Positions 18,157-27,950 of a stretch of DNA of 64,000 nucleotides are shown here, piece after piece. The notes beneath the pieces are model-generated. The model ran no database searches. It worked only from the letters and a program-made list of their open reading frames with translations, and was not told the DNA's origin. Position 1 is the first letter of the stretch; the number at the start of each line of letters is the position of its first letter. Position numbers and translations under genes: made by a program. Where the stretch lies: contig OZ007004.1 of NCBI GenBank assembly GCA_963931105.1, forward strand, positions 1,984,001 through 2,048,000. Direction: 5' to 3'. This DNA is from UMGS1590 sp900552455 (lineage in GTDB: Bacteria; Bacillota; Peptococcia; Peptococcales; Peptococcaceae).

Positions 18157-19189
18157 ATTGAAAAGTGTGATCCTGGCCATTGAATCCAGCTGTGATGAAA
18201 CAGCCTGTGCGGTGATCCGCGATGGCCATGAGATCTGCGCGAATGTGGTTTCGACGCAGATCAAGATCCATGAAAAATTTGGCGGCGTGGTGCCGGAGGT
18301 GGCATCGCGCAAGCATTTGGAATACATTGATATTGTCATAGAAGAAGCGCTGGCAGAAAGCGGCTACAGCTTTGCAGAGCTCGACGCCATCGCTGTGACT
18401 ATGGGGCCGGGGCTGATCGGTGCGCTCCTGGTTGGCCTGAGCACAGCCAAGGGGCTGGCTTATGCGCTGGAAAAACCGCTCATCGGCGTGCACCATATCG
18501 AAGGGCATATTTACGCGAACTTTCTGGCGCATCCGGAGATCACGCTGCCGTGTATCTGTTTGGTTGTTTCCGGTGGTCACACGAACATTGTCAAGATCGC
18601 TGCCCACGGTGACTATGAGATTCTCGGGCAAACGGTGGACGATGCAGCCGGCGAAGCCTTTGACAAAGTGGCGCGTGCCATTGGTCTGGGCTATCCAGGC
18701 GGACCAAAGATCGACGCGCTGGCCAGGGAAGGCGATCCATCAGCAATCGCGTTTCCCCGCGCCAAGCTCGACGAGCCGCTCAATTTCAGCTTCAGCGGCT
18801 TGAAATCTGCGGTGTTGAATTATCTCAATCAGGCGGAGATGAAGGGCGAGACGATCGACCGCGCCAATGTGGCGGCAAGCTTTCAGGAGGCGGTCGTCGA
18901 TGTGCTCGCCAGCCACACGGCGCAGGCCATGCAGGAGCACGACATTCATACACTGCTCCTTGCCGGCGGCGTTTCGGCAAACTCCCGCATCCGCGCGCGC
19001 TTTGAACAGCTTTGCACCGACGCTGGCTACGCGCTTTATTATCCGCCGCTCTCGCTGTGCACCGACAACGCTGCGATGATCGGCGCGGCAGCAGCTTATA
19101 AATATGATAGAAATGAATTTGCCGGTTATGATCTGAATGCAGTTGCACAATTACCGTTTTCCGAGTATGTTATCAATATGAAACAGTAG
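18149..19189 (+). CDS. tsaD: tRNA N6-threonylcarbamoyladenosine transferase TsaD
   Basis: Catalytic subunit of t6A synthesis. Early motif ILAIESSCDETACAVI, metal-binding HHIEGHIYANFL (the HxxxH), VSGGHTNIV, and the C-terminal LCTDNAAMIGAAA are all present. Length 346 is typical. It ends the tsaEB-rimI-tsaD operon. Confidence 0.97.
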   Translation: MNELKSVILAIESSCDETACAVIRDGHEICANVVSTQIKIHEKFGGVVPEVASRKHLEYIDIVIEEALAESGYSFAELDAIAVTMGPGLIGALLVGLSTAKGLAYALEKPLIGVHHIEGHIYANFLAHPEITLPCICLVVSGGHTNIVKIAAHGDYEILGQTVDDAAGEAFDKVARAIGLGYPGGPKIDALAREGDPSAIAFPRAKLDEPLNFSFSGLKSAVLNYLNQAEMKGETIDRANVAASFQEAVVDVLASHTAQAMQEHDIHTLLLAGGVSANSRIRARFEQLCTDAGYALYYPPLSLCTDNAAMIGAAAAYKYDRNEFAGYDLNAVAQLPFSEYVINMKQ

Positions 19190-19222
19190 CACAATTTTTG
19201 TTTACGGGAAGGAGGCCGCAAA

Positions 19223-19750
19223 ATGAAGATCAATCTTGTCAACGATGACCAGCTGCAGATCATCGTCACCAAAAACGACATGTTTGGCAGAGACATGAGA
19301 GCATTATTCAGGGACATCATTGAACAGGCGCGGCTTCAATTTGGCTTCGAAGTGGTCCACAACACAAGCCTGATGGTCGAGGCCTATCCACTCTCGGAAG
19401 AGAGCATGATCCTGACGATCACCAAGATCAACGCCGAGGATGTCAACTTCGATCTCTTCGTGGCAAACGGCACAGTCGACGAGCCATGGGCGGTGTTCGA
19501 GTTTAGCGAGCTGGACGATGTGATCGAGCTGGCGAAGCTCGTCAAGGACGGCGCCGACAGCGACAGCGCCCTGTACAAATACAACGAGCGCTACGAGCTG
19601 TACGTTCACGATGTCAACGGCATCGCTGAAGAGATGCGCGGACACTTCGTTGAATATGGTGAAATGACGCAGATGACCAGAGAGTTCCTGGATGAACATG
19701 GACAGCTGTTGATCAGCGAAAAGGCTCTGATGGTCCTGGGAAATCTATAA
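19223..19750 (+). CDS. MecA-like adaptor protein
   Basis: A 175-residue protein resembling MecA/YpbH, the adaptors that feed substrates to ClpC. The N-terminal segment (KINLVNDDQLQIIVTKNDM, then FEVVHNTSLMVEAYPLSEES) and the acidic linker leading to an alpha/beta C-terminal domain (PWAVFEFSELDDVIELAKLV) fit the family. It is shorter than Bacillus MecA (about 218) but in the clostridial range. GGAAGGAGG lies upstream. Its targets here are unknown; dprA of the competence set lies close by. Confidence 0.75.
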   Translation: MKINLVNDDQLQIIVTKNDMFGRDMRALFRDIIEQARLQFGFEVVHNTSLMVEAYPLSEESMILTITKINAEDVNFDLFVANGTVDEPWAVFEFSELDDVIELAKLVKDGADSDSALYKYNERYELYVHDVNGIAEEMRGHFVEYGEMTQMTREFLDEHGQLLISEKALMVLGNL

Positions 19751-19755
19751 CAGTG

Positions 19756-19790
19756 AGCACTGTATACGCCATGGTATACAGTGCTTTTTT
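19756..19790 (+). terminator. Terminator after the mecA-like gene
   Basis: AGCACTGTATAC (19756-19767) and GTATACAGTGCT (19774-19785) around a six-base loop, then a T-run. It ends only 12 bases before nth. Confidence 0.85.
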
Positions 19791-19802
19791 GGGAGAAGCA
19801 AA

Positions 19803-20441
19803 ATGGATGAAAGACAAGCGCAGATCTTAGAGATCCTGGATGAAAATTATGGTGAGATCGGCTCGGGATTGAATTTCCACACGCCGTTTGAGCTCCTGGT
19901 GGCGACGATCCTTTCGGCGCAGTCCACAGACGTGCGTGTGAATATGGTGACGCCAGGGCTGTTCGCAAAATATCCGACGGCTTTTGAGATGAGCCAGGTG
20001 TCGGAGGAAGCGTTGGCGCAGGACATCAATTCGATCGGTCTCTATCGCAACAAGAGCAAAAGCATCATAAAGGCGTCGAAAATGCTCGTGGAAAAATACC
20101 ACGGCGAGGTGCCAGCGGAACGCGAGAAGCTGCAGGAGTTGCCGGGCGTTGGCCGCAAAACGGCGAACGTGGTGCTCTGCAACGCTTTTCATATTCCGGC
20201 GTTCGCAGTGGACACCCACGTTTTCCGCGTGACGCAGCGGCTTGGTTTTGCCAAGCACAAAACAGTGGAAGGCGTGGAGCAGCAGCTGATGGCGACGATC
20301 CCAGAAGAACTCTGGTGCAGCGCCCACCATCTTTTCATCTGGCACGGGCGAAAAATCTGCAAGGCGCAGCGCCCGCTGTGTGATGAATGTTGTGTGCATG
20401 ACCAATGCCCTTCCGCTGATGGAAGAAATAATTCTAAATGA
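19803..20441 (+). CDS. nth: Endonuclease III
   Basis: Base-excision-repair glycosylase/AP lyase for oxidised pyrimidines. Helix-hairpin-helix LPGVGRKTANVVL contains the catalytic Lys, and AVDTHVFRV the catalytic Asp. The C-terminal [4Fe-4S] ligands follow C-x6-C-x2-C-x5-C (CKAQRPLCDECCVHDQC). Length is 212, as expected. Confidence 0.95.
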   Translation: MDERQAQILEILDENYGEIGSGLNFHTPFELLVATILSAQSTDVRVNMVTPGLFAKYPTAFEMSQVSEEALAQDINSIGLYRNKSKSIIKASKMLVEKYHGEVPAEREKLQELPGVGRKTANVVLCNAFHIPAFAVDTHVFRVTQRLGFAKHKTVEGVEQQLMATIPEELWCSAHHLFIWHGRKICKAQRPLCDECCVHDQCPSADGRNNSK

Positions 20442-20496
20442 TTAAAAAAATCGAAATATTTCTCTGTTTTACCTATACAAGCAAATGATTTAATGC

Positions 20497-20502
20497 TACA
20501 AT
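20497..20502 (+). promoter_or_regulatory. Possible extended -10 of dprA
   Basis: TGCTACAAT ends at 20502 (extended -10 form). No good -35 is present. Confidence 0.3.
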
Positions 20503-20529
20503 TGGAATGATGTAGTATGGAGGAGTATG

Positions 20530-21627
20530 ATGAGAAACAACGTCCTGTTTACTTTGCTGCACGACGTCTGGGGCGAGAGCGCAAGTGAGAGCTTGCGGCT
20601 CGTGATGATGCGGCTGGACGAGGAGATGCTGTGCGCAGCGGATCTCGACCAGCTCTCGCAAGCAGTGCCGGAACTTCCGAAAGAAAAATGGCAGGCCTGG
20701 TGTGAGTATTATTCGCCGGAGCGCGCCAGCTTGCGCGAAAAGCTTCTGGCAGATATGCACATCCAGGTGCTGAGCTATGTGGATCCGGCTTATCCGGCAT
20801 GCTTAAAGGAAGTGTACAAGCCACCGAGCCTGCTCTATATCAAAGGACAGTTTCAGCCAGCTTCTCTGAACATCGGCATGGTTGGCAGCCGTCGTGCGAC
20901 GCCGTACGGGAAAAATGTTTCCTACACACTGGCGAAAAACCTTTCGGCAGAAGGCGTTTGCATCATCAGCGGTCTCGCGAAAGGGATCGACGTCAACGCT
21001 CATAAGGGCGCGATCGAAGGCCCAGGTGGCACGATCGCTGTGCTGGGCTGTGGCATCGACAGGATCTATCCGCGTGAAAACGCGAAGATGTACGATGCGA
21101 TCACCAGCCATCCCTGCGGCGCCATCGTTTCTGAATGGCCGCTGGGCGCGCCGGCGACAGCCTGGCATTTTCCAGCGCGCAACCGCATCATCGCCGGTCT
21201 GTCTGACGGGCTGGTCGTGGTCGAAGCAGCGAAAAAAAGCGGCTCGCTGATCAGCGCCAGCTATGCGCTGGAATATGGAAAAGAAGTGTTCGCTGTCCCT
21301 GGGCTCATCACCAGCCCTGAGTCTGTAGGCTGTCACCGTCTGATCAAGGACGGTGCGAAGCTGGTGGCGCAGGCGACAGATATATTAGAAGAATTTGGGC
21401 AGATCACGCTGTTCAAGGAAGCAGCGCCTGAGAAAAAGACGCGGGCGTTCTCACCGGAAGAGCAAAAGGTCTACAATGCGCTCAGCAGCGTGCCGCAAAG
21501 CGTGGAGGAGATCTGCGCAGCCAGCAAGCTGCCGGTGAATACGGTGAACGGAGTGCTGCTCGAATTTGAATTAGAGGATATCGTGCTGCAGGATTACGGC
21601 AGACGGTATGCGAAAATTGATAGTTGA
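20530..21627 (+). CDS. dprA: DNA-processing protein DprA
   Basis: Loads RecA on incoming single-stranded DNA during transformation. The central Rossmann-like domain has GMVGSRRATPYGKN, ISGLAKGIDVNAHKGAI, LGCGIDRIYPREN and NRIIAGLSDGLVVVEAAKKSGSL. A C-terminal winged-helix (about residues 300-365) is present. ATG 20530 gives better spacing to GGAGGA at 20519-20524 than ATG 20527. It begins the dprA-topA-trmFO-xerC-hslVU-codY series. Confidence 0.94.
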   Translation: MRNNVLFTLLHDVWGESASESLRLVMMRLDEEMLCAADLDQLSQAVPELPKEKWQAWCEYYSPERASLREKLLADMHIQVLSYVDPAYPACLKEVYKPPSLLYIKGQFQPASLNIGMVGSRRATPYGKNVSYTLAKNLSAEGVCIISGLAKGIDVNAHKGAIEGPGGTIAVLGCGIDRIYPRENAKMYDAITSHPCGAIVSEWPLGAPATAWHFPARNRIIAGLSDGLVVVEAAKKSGSLISASYALEYGKEVFAVPGLITSPESVGCHRLIKDGAKLVAQATDILEEFGQITLFKEAAPEKKTRAFSPEEQKVYNALSSVPQSVEEICAASKLPVNTVNGVLLEFELEDIVLQDYGRRYAKIDS

Positions 21628-21645
21628 GTAAGAGGTATTGCTTTT

Positions 21646-23748
21646 ATGTCACAAACCTTAGTTATTGTAGAATCTCCCGCAAAAGCGAAGACCATCAAGC
21701 GCTATCTTGGCAAGAATTATTCCGTGACGGCCTCTATGGGGCATGTGCGGGATCTTCCAAAGAGCCAGTTTGGCGTCGATGTGGACAACGATTTTGCAGT
21801 AAAATATATCAATATCCGTGGCAAAGGCCCGTTGATCAAGGAACTGAAGAAGGCTGCCAAAAAAGCCGACCGCGTGCTTCTCGCGAGCGACCCTGACCGC
21901 GAAGGGGAAGCGATCGCCTGGCATTTGCAGTACATCCTGGGTCTCGACGCGGACAGCAAATGTCGTGTTTCTTTCAACGAGATCACGAAGGATGCTGTAA
22001 AAAATGCCATCAAGGAACCACGCGCGATCGATATGGATCGTGTGGATGCGCAGCAGGCGCGCCGCGTGCTCGACCGCATTGTCGGCTACAAGCTGAGTCC
22101 GTTGCTCTGGCGCAAGGTGAAAAAAGGCCTCAGCGCCGGACGCGTGCAGTCTGTAGCACTGCGTCTCATCTGTGAGCGCGAAAAGGAGATCCTTGATTTC
22201 ATTCCGGAGGAATACTGGTCGCTGGAAGTGACGCTGAAAAATCACGAGAAAAAATCCTTCCAGGCGAAGCTCGCCAGGAAAAACGGCAAAAAGCTGCCGA
22301 CGATCGGCTCCAAGGAAGAAATGGACTCTATTCTCGCTGAGCTCAAGGGCGCAGCGTATGAGGTGGCTTCGGTGAAAACCTCTGGCAAACAGCGCAAGGC
22401 GCCGCTGCCGTTCACGACCAGCGTGATGCAGCAGGAAGCCAACAAAAAGCTGAATTTCACGGCCCGCAAAACGATGCGCATCGCCCAGGGGCTGTACGAA
22501 GGTGTGACGCTCGGCCGTTCCGGCAGCATCGGGCTGATCACCTACATGAGAACCGACTCGACGCGTGTCTCCGATCAGGCGAAGGAGCAGGCGCGTAATT
22601 ATATCAACGAGCACTACGGCGCCAATTATTATTCCGGCCACGCTGGCGCAGGCAAGAAAAGTGGCAGCCAAAATGTGCAGGATGCCCACGAAGCGATCCG
22701 CCCGACTTATATCGACAAGGATCCAGAGAGCATCAAACAGTATCTCTCCAACGACGAGTACAAGCTCTATAAGCTCATCTGGTCGCGCTTCATCGCCAGC
22801 CAGATGGCTGCAGCGAAATTCGACGTGACCAACGCAGAGATCATCGCAGGCGATTATGGCTTCTCGGCCAGCTACACGGTGAATGTGTTCCCTGGCTATC
22901 AGATCGTCTACAACGATCAGAGCGAGGCGAAGAAGGAAAAGGAGCTGCCGGCGCTTGCTGCCGGCGAAAAGCTGACCCATGTCAAGGACAATCCGGAGCA
23001 GCATTTCACCCAGCCACCTGCGCGCTACACCGAAGCGTCGCTGGTCAAAACGTTGGAGGAAAAGGGCATTGGACGACCAAGCACCTACGCCTCCATCATC
23101 GAGACGATCACAGCGCGCAACTATGTGTACCGCGAAAAGAAAAGCTTCTACACGACGGAGATCGGCGAGCTGGTCAATGAGCTCCTGGTGCAGAATTTTG
23201 GCGACATCATCAATGTCAACTTCACAGCGCATCTTGAGAGCGACCTCGACCTGATCGAAGAAGGGGAGCGCGAGTGGAAGGAAGTCATCCGCAAATTCTA
23301 CGACATCTTCAGCGAAAAGCTCGCCATCGCTGAGCAGAACATCGGCGACGATGTGAAGATCGAAGATGAGATCACAGATATCCTCTGTGAAAAATGCGGC
23401 CGGCCTTTCGCGATCAAAATGGGGCGCTATGGCAAGTTTTTGGCTTGCACAGGATTTCCAGAATGCAAAAATGCCCGCCCGCTGTTTGAGGAGATTGGCG
23501 TGATCTGTCCAAAATGCGGCGAAGGCCACGTTGTCAAGCGTCGCTCCAAGAAAGGCCGCGTCTTCTACGGCTGCGACCGTTATCCGGATTGCGACTTTGT
23601 CACTTGGGAAAAACCGACGGGTGAGATCTGTCCGCAGTGCGGCGAAGGCTATCTCGTCGAGCACGCCACAAAGAAGGGCATCAACAAGGTATGTTCCAAT
23701 AAGAATTGTAATTATAAAGTAGAGATCGATGGTGAAAGTGATGACTGA
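21646..23748 (+). CDS. topA: DNA topoisomerase I
   Basis: Type IA topoisomerase relaxing negative supercoils. An N-terminal TOPRIM domain (LVIVESPAKAKTIKRYLG; ASDPDREGEAIAWHL) is followed by the active-site Tyr in GLITYMRTDSTR. Three C-terminal four-Cys zinc ribbons begin CEKCGRPF, CPKCGEGH and CPQCGEGY. Length is 700. Confidence 0.97.
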   Translation: MSQTLVIVESPAKAKTIKRYLGKNYSVTASMGHVRDLPKSQFGVDVDNDFAVKYINIRGKGPLIKELKKAAKKADRVLLASDPDREGEAIAWHLQYILGLDADSKCRVSFNEITKDAVKNAIKEPRAIDMDRVDAQQARRVLDRIVGYKLSPLLWRKVKKGLSAGRVQSVALRLICEREKEILDFIPEEYWSLEVTLKNHEKKSFQAKLARKNGKKLPTIGSKEEMDSILAELKGAAYEVASVKTSGKQRKAPLPFTTSVMQQEANKKLNFTARKTMRIAQGLYEGVTLGRSGSIGLITYMRTDSTRVSDQAKEQARNYINEHYGANYYSGHAGAGKKSGSQNVQDAHEAIRPTYIDKDPESIKQYLSNDEYKLYKLIWSRFIASQMAAAKFDVTNAEIIAGDYGFSASYTVNVFPGYQIVYNDQSEAKKEKELPALAAGEKLTHVKDNPEQHFTQPPARYTEASLVKTLEEKGIGRPSTYASIIETITARNYVYREKKSFYTTEIGELVNELLVQNFGDIINVNFTAHLESDLDLIEEGEREWKEVIRKFYDIFSEKLAIAEQNIGDDVKIEDEITDILCEKCGRPFAIKMGRYGKFLACTGFPECKNARPLFEEIGVICPKCGEGHVVKRRSKKGRVFYGCDRYPDCDFVTWEKPTGEICPQCGEGYLVEHATKKGINKVCSNKNCNYKVEIDGESDD

Positions 23749-25066
23749 GATAAACACAATCACAGTGATCGGCGCCGGTCTGGCAGGATCGGAAGCGGCC
23801 TGGCAGATCGCCAGCCGGGGATGCTCTGTCAGACTCTATGAAATGCGCCCGCAGAAACAGACGGTCGCCCACCACACCGGCGGCTTTGCTGAGCTGGTCT
23901 GCAGCAATTCGTTGCGCGCCGACCAGCTGGCGAGCGGTCCCGGGCTGCTCAAGGAGGAGCTGCGCCGCATGGGCTCGCTTGTCATGGAAGCGGCGGACCA
24001 CACGCGTGTGCCAGCCGGTGGTGCGCAGGCGGTCGATCGTGAGGCGTTTTCCGCCTGGATCACAGAAAAGATCAAAGCCCATCCAAACATCGAGGTGATC
24101 TGCGAAGAGGTAGAAGCGCTGCCGGAGAACGACGTGGTCGTTTGTGCCTCGGGACCGCTGACCTCGGACGCCCTGTTTTCCTCGATCAAAGCGCTGACAG
24201 GCGCGGACACGCTCTATTTCTACGACGCGGCAGCGCCGATCGTGACAGCAGAGAGCGTGGATATGACCCGCGCATTCTGGCAGTCGCGCTATGACAAGGG
24301 CGAGGGCGCAGATTATCTGAACTGCCCACTGACCGCCGAGGAATACCGCGTGTTTTACGACACGCTCATGGGCGCAGAGTGGATCCCAACGAAGGATTTT
24401 GAAAAGGAGATCTTCTTCGAGGGCTGCATGCCGGTCGAGACGATGGCCAAGCGCGGCTACCAAACGCTGCTCTTCGGCCCGATGAAGCCCGTCGGCCTGC
24501 GCGATCCCCACACTGGCGAAACACCGTTTGCTGTGGTGCAGCTGCGTCGCGAGGACGAAGAAGGCCACCTGCTGAATATGGTCGGCTTTCAGACGCGCAC
24601 GAAATGGGGCGATCAGAAAAAAGTCATCCAGACGATCCCAGCGCTGGCAAATGCCGAGATTGTGCGCTACGGAGTGATGCATCGCAACACCTTTCTCAAT
24701 GGGCCGATGGTGCTCCGCGACACCTGCCAGATGAAAGCGAAGGAGAACATTTTCTTTGCCGGGCAGATGACAGGCGTGGAAGGCTACATCGAATCGACAG
24801 CCAGCGGACTGGTCGCTGGGATCAACGCTGCGCGTCTCGCGCATGGCGAAGCGCCGCTTGTTTTTCCGCGAACAACGGCCATCGGCGCGCTGATGAACCA
24901 CGTTGGCAATTCGCCGACGGATCATTTTCAGCCGATGAACATCAATTTTGGCCTCTTGCCATCGCCAGAGCGACGCCTGCGTTCCAAAAAGGAGCGCAAC
25001 GCTTATTACGCAGAGCGGGCGCTGAGCGATCTGGCTGAATGGATGGAAGAAAATCATGTACGATGA
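23741..25066 (+). CDS. trmFO: Methylenetetrahydrofolate-tRNA-(uracil-5-)-methyltransferase TrmFO
   Basis: Folate- and FAD-dependent enzyme that makes 5-methyluridine-54 in tRNA. Rossmann motif VIGAGLAGSEAAWQIA at the N-terminus, ELVCSNSLRAD, and the C-terminal PTDHFQPMNINFGLLP identify the family. ATG 23741 overlaps topA by eight bases; ATG 23729 would add four residues and cannot be excluded. It overlaps xerC by 11 bases. Confidence 0.95.
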   Translation: MTEINTITVIGAGLAGSEAAWQIASRGCSVRLYEMRPQKQTVAHHTGGFAELVCSNSLRADQLASGPGLLKEELRRMGSLVMEAADHTRVPAGGAQAVDREAFSAWITEKIKAHPNIEVICEEVEALPENDVVVCASGPLTSDALFSSIKALTGADTLYFYDAAAPIVTAESVDMTRAFWQSRYDKGEGADYLNCPLTAEEYRVFYDTLMGAEWIPTKDFEKEIFFEGCMPVETMAKRGYQTLLFGPMKPVGLRDPHTGETPFAVVQLRREDEEGHLLNMVGFQTRTKWGDQKKVIQTIPALANAEIVRYGVMHRNTFLNGPMVLRDTCQMKAKENIFFAGQMTGVEGYIESTASGLVAGINAARLAHGEAPLVFPRTTAIGALMNHVGNSPTDHFQPMNINFGLLPSPERRLRSKKERNAYYAERALSDLAEWMEENHVR

Positions 25067-25961
25067 CCTGCGCGAAGGCTTTACGGAATACCTGCGCTAC
25101 GAACGCAAGCTCAGCGAGAATACGATCGCCGCGTATGAGCGGGATGTCGATCAGTATCTGCGCTGGCTCGACGAGGAGGGCATTGCCCTTCCGGAAGTCG
25201 ACAAGGTGGTGGCGCGCTCTTGGTTGTTCCGTTTGAGCCGCGAAAAATTATCGAAAAATTCCCTTTCGAGAAAAATTTCCAGCATTAAGCGGTTTTACGC
25301 TTATCTGATCGAGATTCACGCTGTCCAGGTGAATCCGTTTCAGACGATCCACTCGCCGAAAAAGGACAAGCCCCTGCCCAAGGTGATCAAAGAAGTGGAT
25401 ATGGAAGAATTTTTCTCGCAGATTTATAAAAAAGATGATCCCCTATCCCAGCGGGATCAGGTGTTGTTTGAGCTGCTTTACGGCTCCGGCATGCGTGTGT
25501 CGGAGGTGTGCGCAGTGGATATCAGCGATGTGGAGTCCGGCGCGCATATGCGCGTCATCGGCAAGGGCAACAAGGAGCGCATCGTGCCGCTGAGCAGAAA
25601 AACGCAGGAGATCCTCGCGCGCTATCTGGCGGCCGGCGGTGGTCGCGCGCTGCTTGCAGTAAAAGCCAAAGGCGCGCCGGAAAAATCTGCGCTGCTGTTG
25701 AACCACATGGGCGCGCGACTGACGCGGCGCGGTGTGATCTACATCATTGACAAATATGTCCGACAGGGCGCGCTGCATTATCATGTGTCGCCGCACAGCT
25801 TTCGCCACAGCTTCGCGACGCATCTCCTGGACCACGGCGCAGATCTGAAAATGATCCAGGAGCTTTTGGGCCACAGCAGCCTGTCCACAACACAGATCTA
25901 TACGAAGGTTTCTTCTACGAGGCTGCGCGAGCTCTACAACGCCGGGCATCCTCATGCATAA
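25056..25961 (+). CDS. xerC: Tyrosine recombinase XerC
   Basis: Site-specific recombinase for chromosome dimer resolution at dif. N-terminal SAM-like DNA-binding domain (LRYERKLSENTIAAYERDV) and C-terminal catalytic domain with the Arg in YGSGMRVSE, HxxR in HSFRHSFATHLL, LGHSS, and nucleophile Tyr in TTQIYTKV. Length is 301. Its place between trmFO and hslV matches codV of Bacillus. Confidence 0.94.
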   Translation: MYDDLREGFTEYLRYERKLSENTIAAYERDVDQYLRWLDEEGIALPEVDKVVARSWLFRLSREKLSKNSLSRKISSIKRFYAYLIEIHAVQVNPFQTIHSPKKDKPLPKVIKEVDMEEFFSQIYKKDDPLSQRDQVLFELLYGSGMRVSEVCAVDISDVESGAHMRVIGKGNKERIVPLSRKTQEILARYLAAGGGRALLAVKAKGAPEKSALLLNHMGARLTRRGVIYIIDKYVRQGALHYHVSPHSFRHSFATHLLDHGADLKMIQELLGHSSLSTTQIYTKVSSTRLRELYNAGHPHA

Positions 25962-25972
25962 GGAGCGATAAA

Positions 25973-26530
25973 ATGACGACTTTTCATTCAACAACGATCG
26001 TGGCTGTCCAGAAAAATGGCAGGATCGCCATGGCTGGAGATGGTCAGGTGACCATGGGCGAGACCACGATCATGAAGGGCACTGCCAGAAAGGTGCGCCG
26101 ACTGTATGGCGACAAGGTTGTCGCAGGCTTTGCCGGTTCGGTGGCAGATGCGTTTATCCTATTTGACAAATTTGAAAATCATCTGGAGCAATGCCACGGG
26201 CAGCTTGCCCGGGCAGCGGTGGAGCTGGCCAAGGAATGGCGCAGCGAAAAGGTGGCGCGCAATCTGGAAGCGCTGCTCCTGCTCGCAGATGGCACAGATC
26301 TCTTCCTTGTCAGCGGCAATGGCGAGGTCATCGTGCCAGACGAAGGCATTGCGGCGATCGGCTCCGGCGGCAATTACGCACTGGCCGCCGCCCGCGCGCT
26401 GAAGGAAAACACCGAGCTCTCAGCAGCGGAGATCGCGCGCAAATCCCTGGAGATCGCCGCGAGCATCTGCGTGTATACCAACGACAACATCATCGTCGAA
26501 GAGATTGGAGGGGAGGATGCGCATGAGTGA
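25973..26530 (+). CDS. hslV: ATP-dependent protease subunit HslV
   Basis: Peptidase of the HslUV (ClpQY) proteasome-like complex. The core begins TTIVAVQKNGRIAMAGDGQVT, with GFAGSVADAF and GSGGNYALAAARAL further on. Like the Bacillus orthologue, it has about five extra residues before the usual TTIV. The N-terminal nucleophile after Met removal would therefore be Thr2. Length is 185. It overlaps hslU by eight bases. Confidence 0.95.
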   Translation: MTTFHSTTIVAVQKNGRIAMAGDGQVTMGETTIMKGTARKVRRLYGDKVVAGFAGSVADAFILFDKFENHLEQCHGQLARAAVELAKEWRSEKVARNLEALLLLADGTDLFLVSGNGEVIVPDEGIAAIGSGGNYALAAARALKENTELSAAEIARKSLEIAASICVYTNDNIIVEEIGGEDAHE

Positions 26531-27938
26531 GGCCAATGAACCGATCAAGATCCCGAACATGATGCCCAAGGAGATCGTCGCTCATCTCGACAAATACATC
26601 ATCGGCCAGGACGAAGCCAAGAAGAGCATCGCCATTGCGATCCGCAACCGCTATCGGCGCAGCCGCTTGCCGAAGGAGATGCAGGAGGAGATCTCGCCGA
26701 GCAACATCATCATGATGGGGCCGACAGGCGTCGGCAAGACAGAGATCGTCCGCCGTGCCAGCAAGATCCTGGGCACACCGTTTGTCAAGGTGGAAGCGAC
26801 AAAATTCACCGAGGTTGGCTACGTCGGCCGCGATGTCGAGAGCATGGTGCGCGATCTTGTGGAAGCGTCGATCCGTCTGGTGCGCGCTGAAAAGATCAAA
26901 GCCGTGCAGGGCGAAGCGCAGAAGCTCGCGACAGAGCGGCTCATCGATATCCTCGTGCCGTCAAAGAAAAAGCAGCGCAGCGGGAACAATCCCTTTGAGA
27001 TGCTCTTCGGCGCCCAGCAACAGAGCGACAGCGCCGCCGATGCCGAAGAAGAACGGCGCCGCAACGACCAGAAGGTGATCTTCAAGGAAAAGCTGCGCCG
27101 CCACGAATTTGACGACCAGGTCATCGAGATCGAGGTTGAAGAAAAGCACATGACCAACGACATGCTCTCCGCAACCGGCATGGACCAGGTCATGGATAAT
27201 ATGAACGATATGATGAAAAACATCATGCCAGCGAAGAAAAAGAAAAAACGTGTGACCGTCACCGAAGCGAGGGACATTCTCGCCGAAGAGGAAGCGGAAA
27301 AGCTCATCGACGAAGACCTCGTGGCACAGGAAGCCATCGCGCTGGCGGAAAACCACGGCATCATCTTTATCGACGAGATCGACAAGATCGCCGAAACGAA
27401 TGTGAACGGCGGCGGCGCCGGCGTTTCCCGCGAAGGCGTACAGCGCGACATTCTGCCGATCGTCGAAGGCAGCGTCGTGAAGACCAAGTATGGTCCGATC
27501 AAAACCGACCACATCCTCTTCATCGCTGCCGGCGCCTTCCATGTGAGCAAGCCGGAGGATCTCATTCCAGAGCTGCAGGGGCGTTTTCCTTACAAGGTGC
27601 AGCTGCACTCCCTGGATAAGCAGGATTTTGTCCGCATCCTCACCGAGACAGAGCATTCACTGCCGGAAAAATACGAAGCCTTACTGGCTGTTGACGATAC
27701 CGCACTGACATTCACAGAAGACGGACTGGAGGCGATCGCGGAATACGCGTATGAACTGAACGAAAATGAGGAAGATCTAGGTGCTCGACGATTGGTTTCT
27801 GTTATGGAAAAAGCCCTGCTCGACACTTTGTACGAAGCAGGCGGAAGCCATCAGGAAATTGTAGTTGATGAGGCGTTTGTGAAAAATGTATGCAAGCTGA
27901 ACATTATCGAGAATCAGCTCGATAAGTACATATTATAA
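26523..27938 (+). CDS. hslU: ATP-dependent protease ATPase subunit HslU
   Basis: AAA+ unfoldase partner of HslV. Walker A MMGPTGVGKTEIVRR, an intermediate I-domain (about residues 110-245), Walker B GIIFIDEIDKIAE and a C-terminal tail ending DKYIL that docks into HslV. ATG 26523 has GGGAGG six bases upstream; the two earlier candidates lie inside that site. Length is 471. Confidence 0.96.
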   Translation: MSEANEPIKIPNMMPKEIVAHLDKYIIGQDEAKKSIAIAIRNRYRRSRLPKEMQEEISPSNIIMMGPTGVGKTEIVRRASKILGTPFVKVEATKFTEVGYVGRDVESMVRDLVEASIRLVRAEKIKAVQGEAQKLATERLIDILVPSKKKQRSGNNPFEMLFGAQQQSDSAADAEEERRRNDQKVIFKEKLRRHEFDDQVIEIEVEEKHMTNDMLSATGMDQVMDNMNDMMKNIMPAKKKKKRVTVTEARDILAEEEAEKLIDEDLVAQEAIALAENHGIIFIDEIDKIAETNVNGGGAGVSREGVQRDILPIVEGSVVKTKYGPIKTDHILFIAAGAFHVSKPEDLIPELQGRFPYKVQLHSLDKQDFVRILTETEHSLPEKYEALLAVDDTALTFTEDGLEAIAEYAYELNENEEDLGARRLVSVMEKALLDTLYEAGGSHQEIVVDEAFVKNVCKLNIIENQLDKYIL

Positions 27939-27950
27939 GGAGGAAGCAAA

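Noticed and set aside
21658..23763. A 701-codon minus-strand ORF opposite topA
   Set aside because: Antisense shadow of a clearly coding gene.
25056..25961. XerC as an integrase of a mobile element
   Set aside because: It lies in the conserved trmFO-xerC-hslVU-codY order, with no attachment sites or cargo genes.
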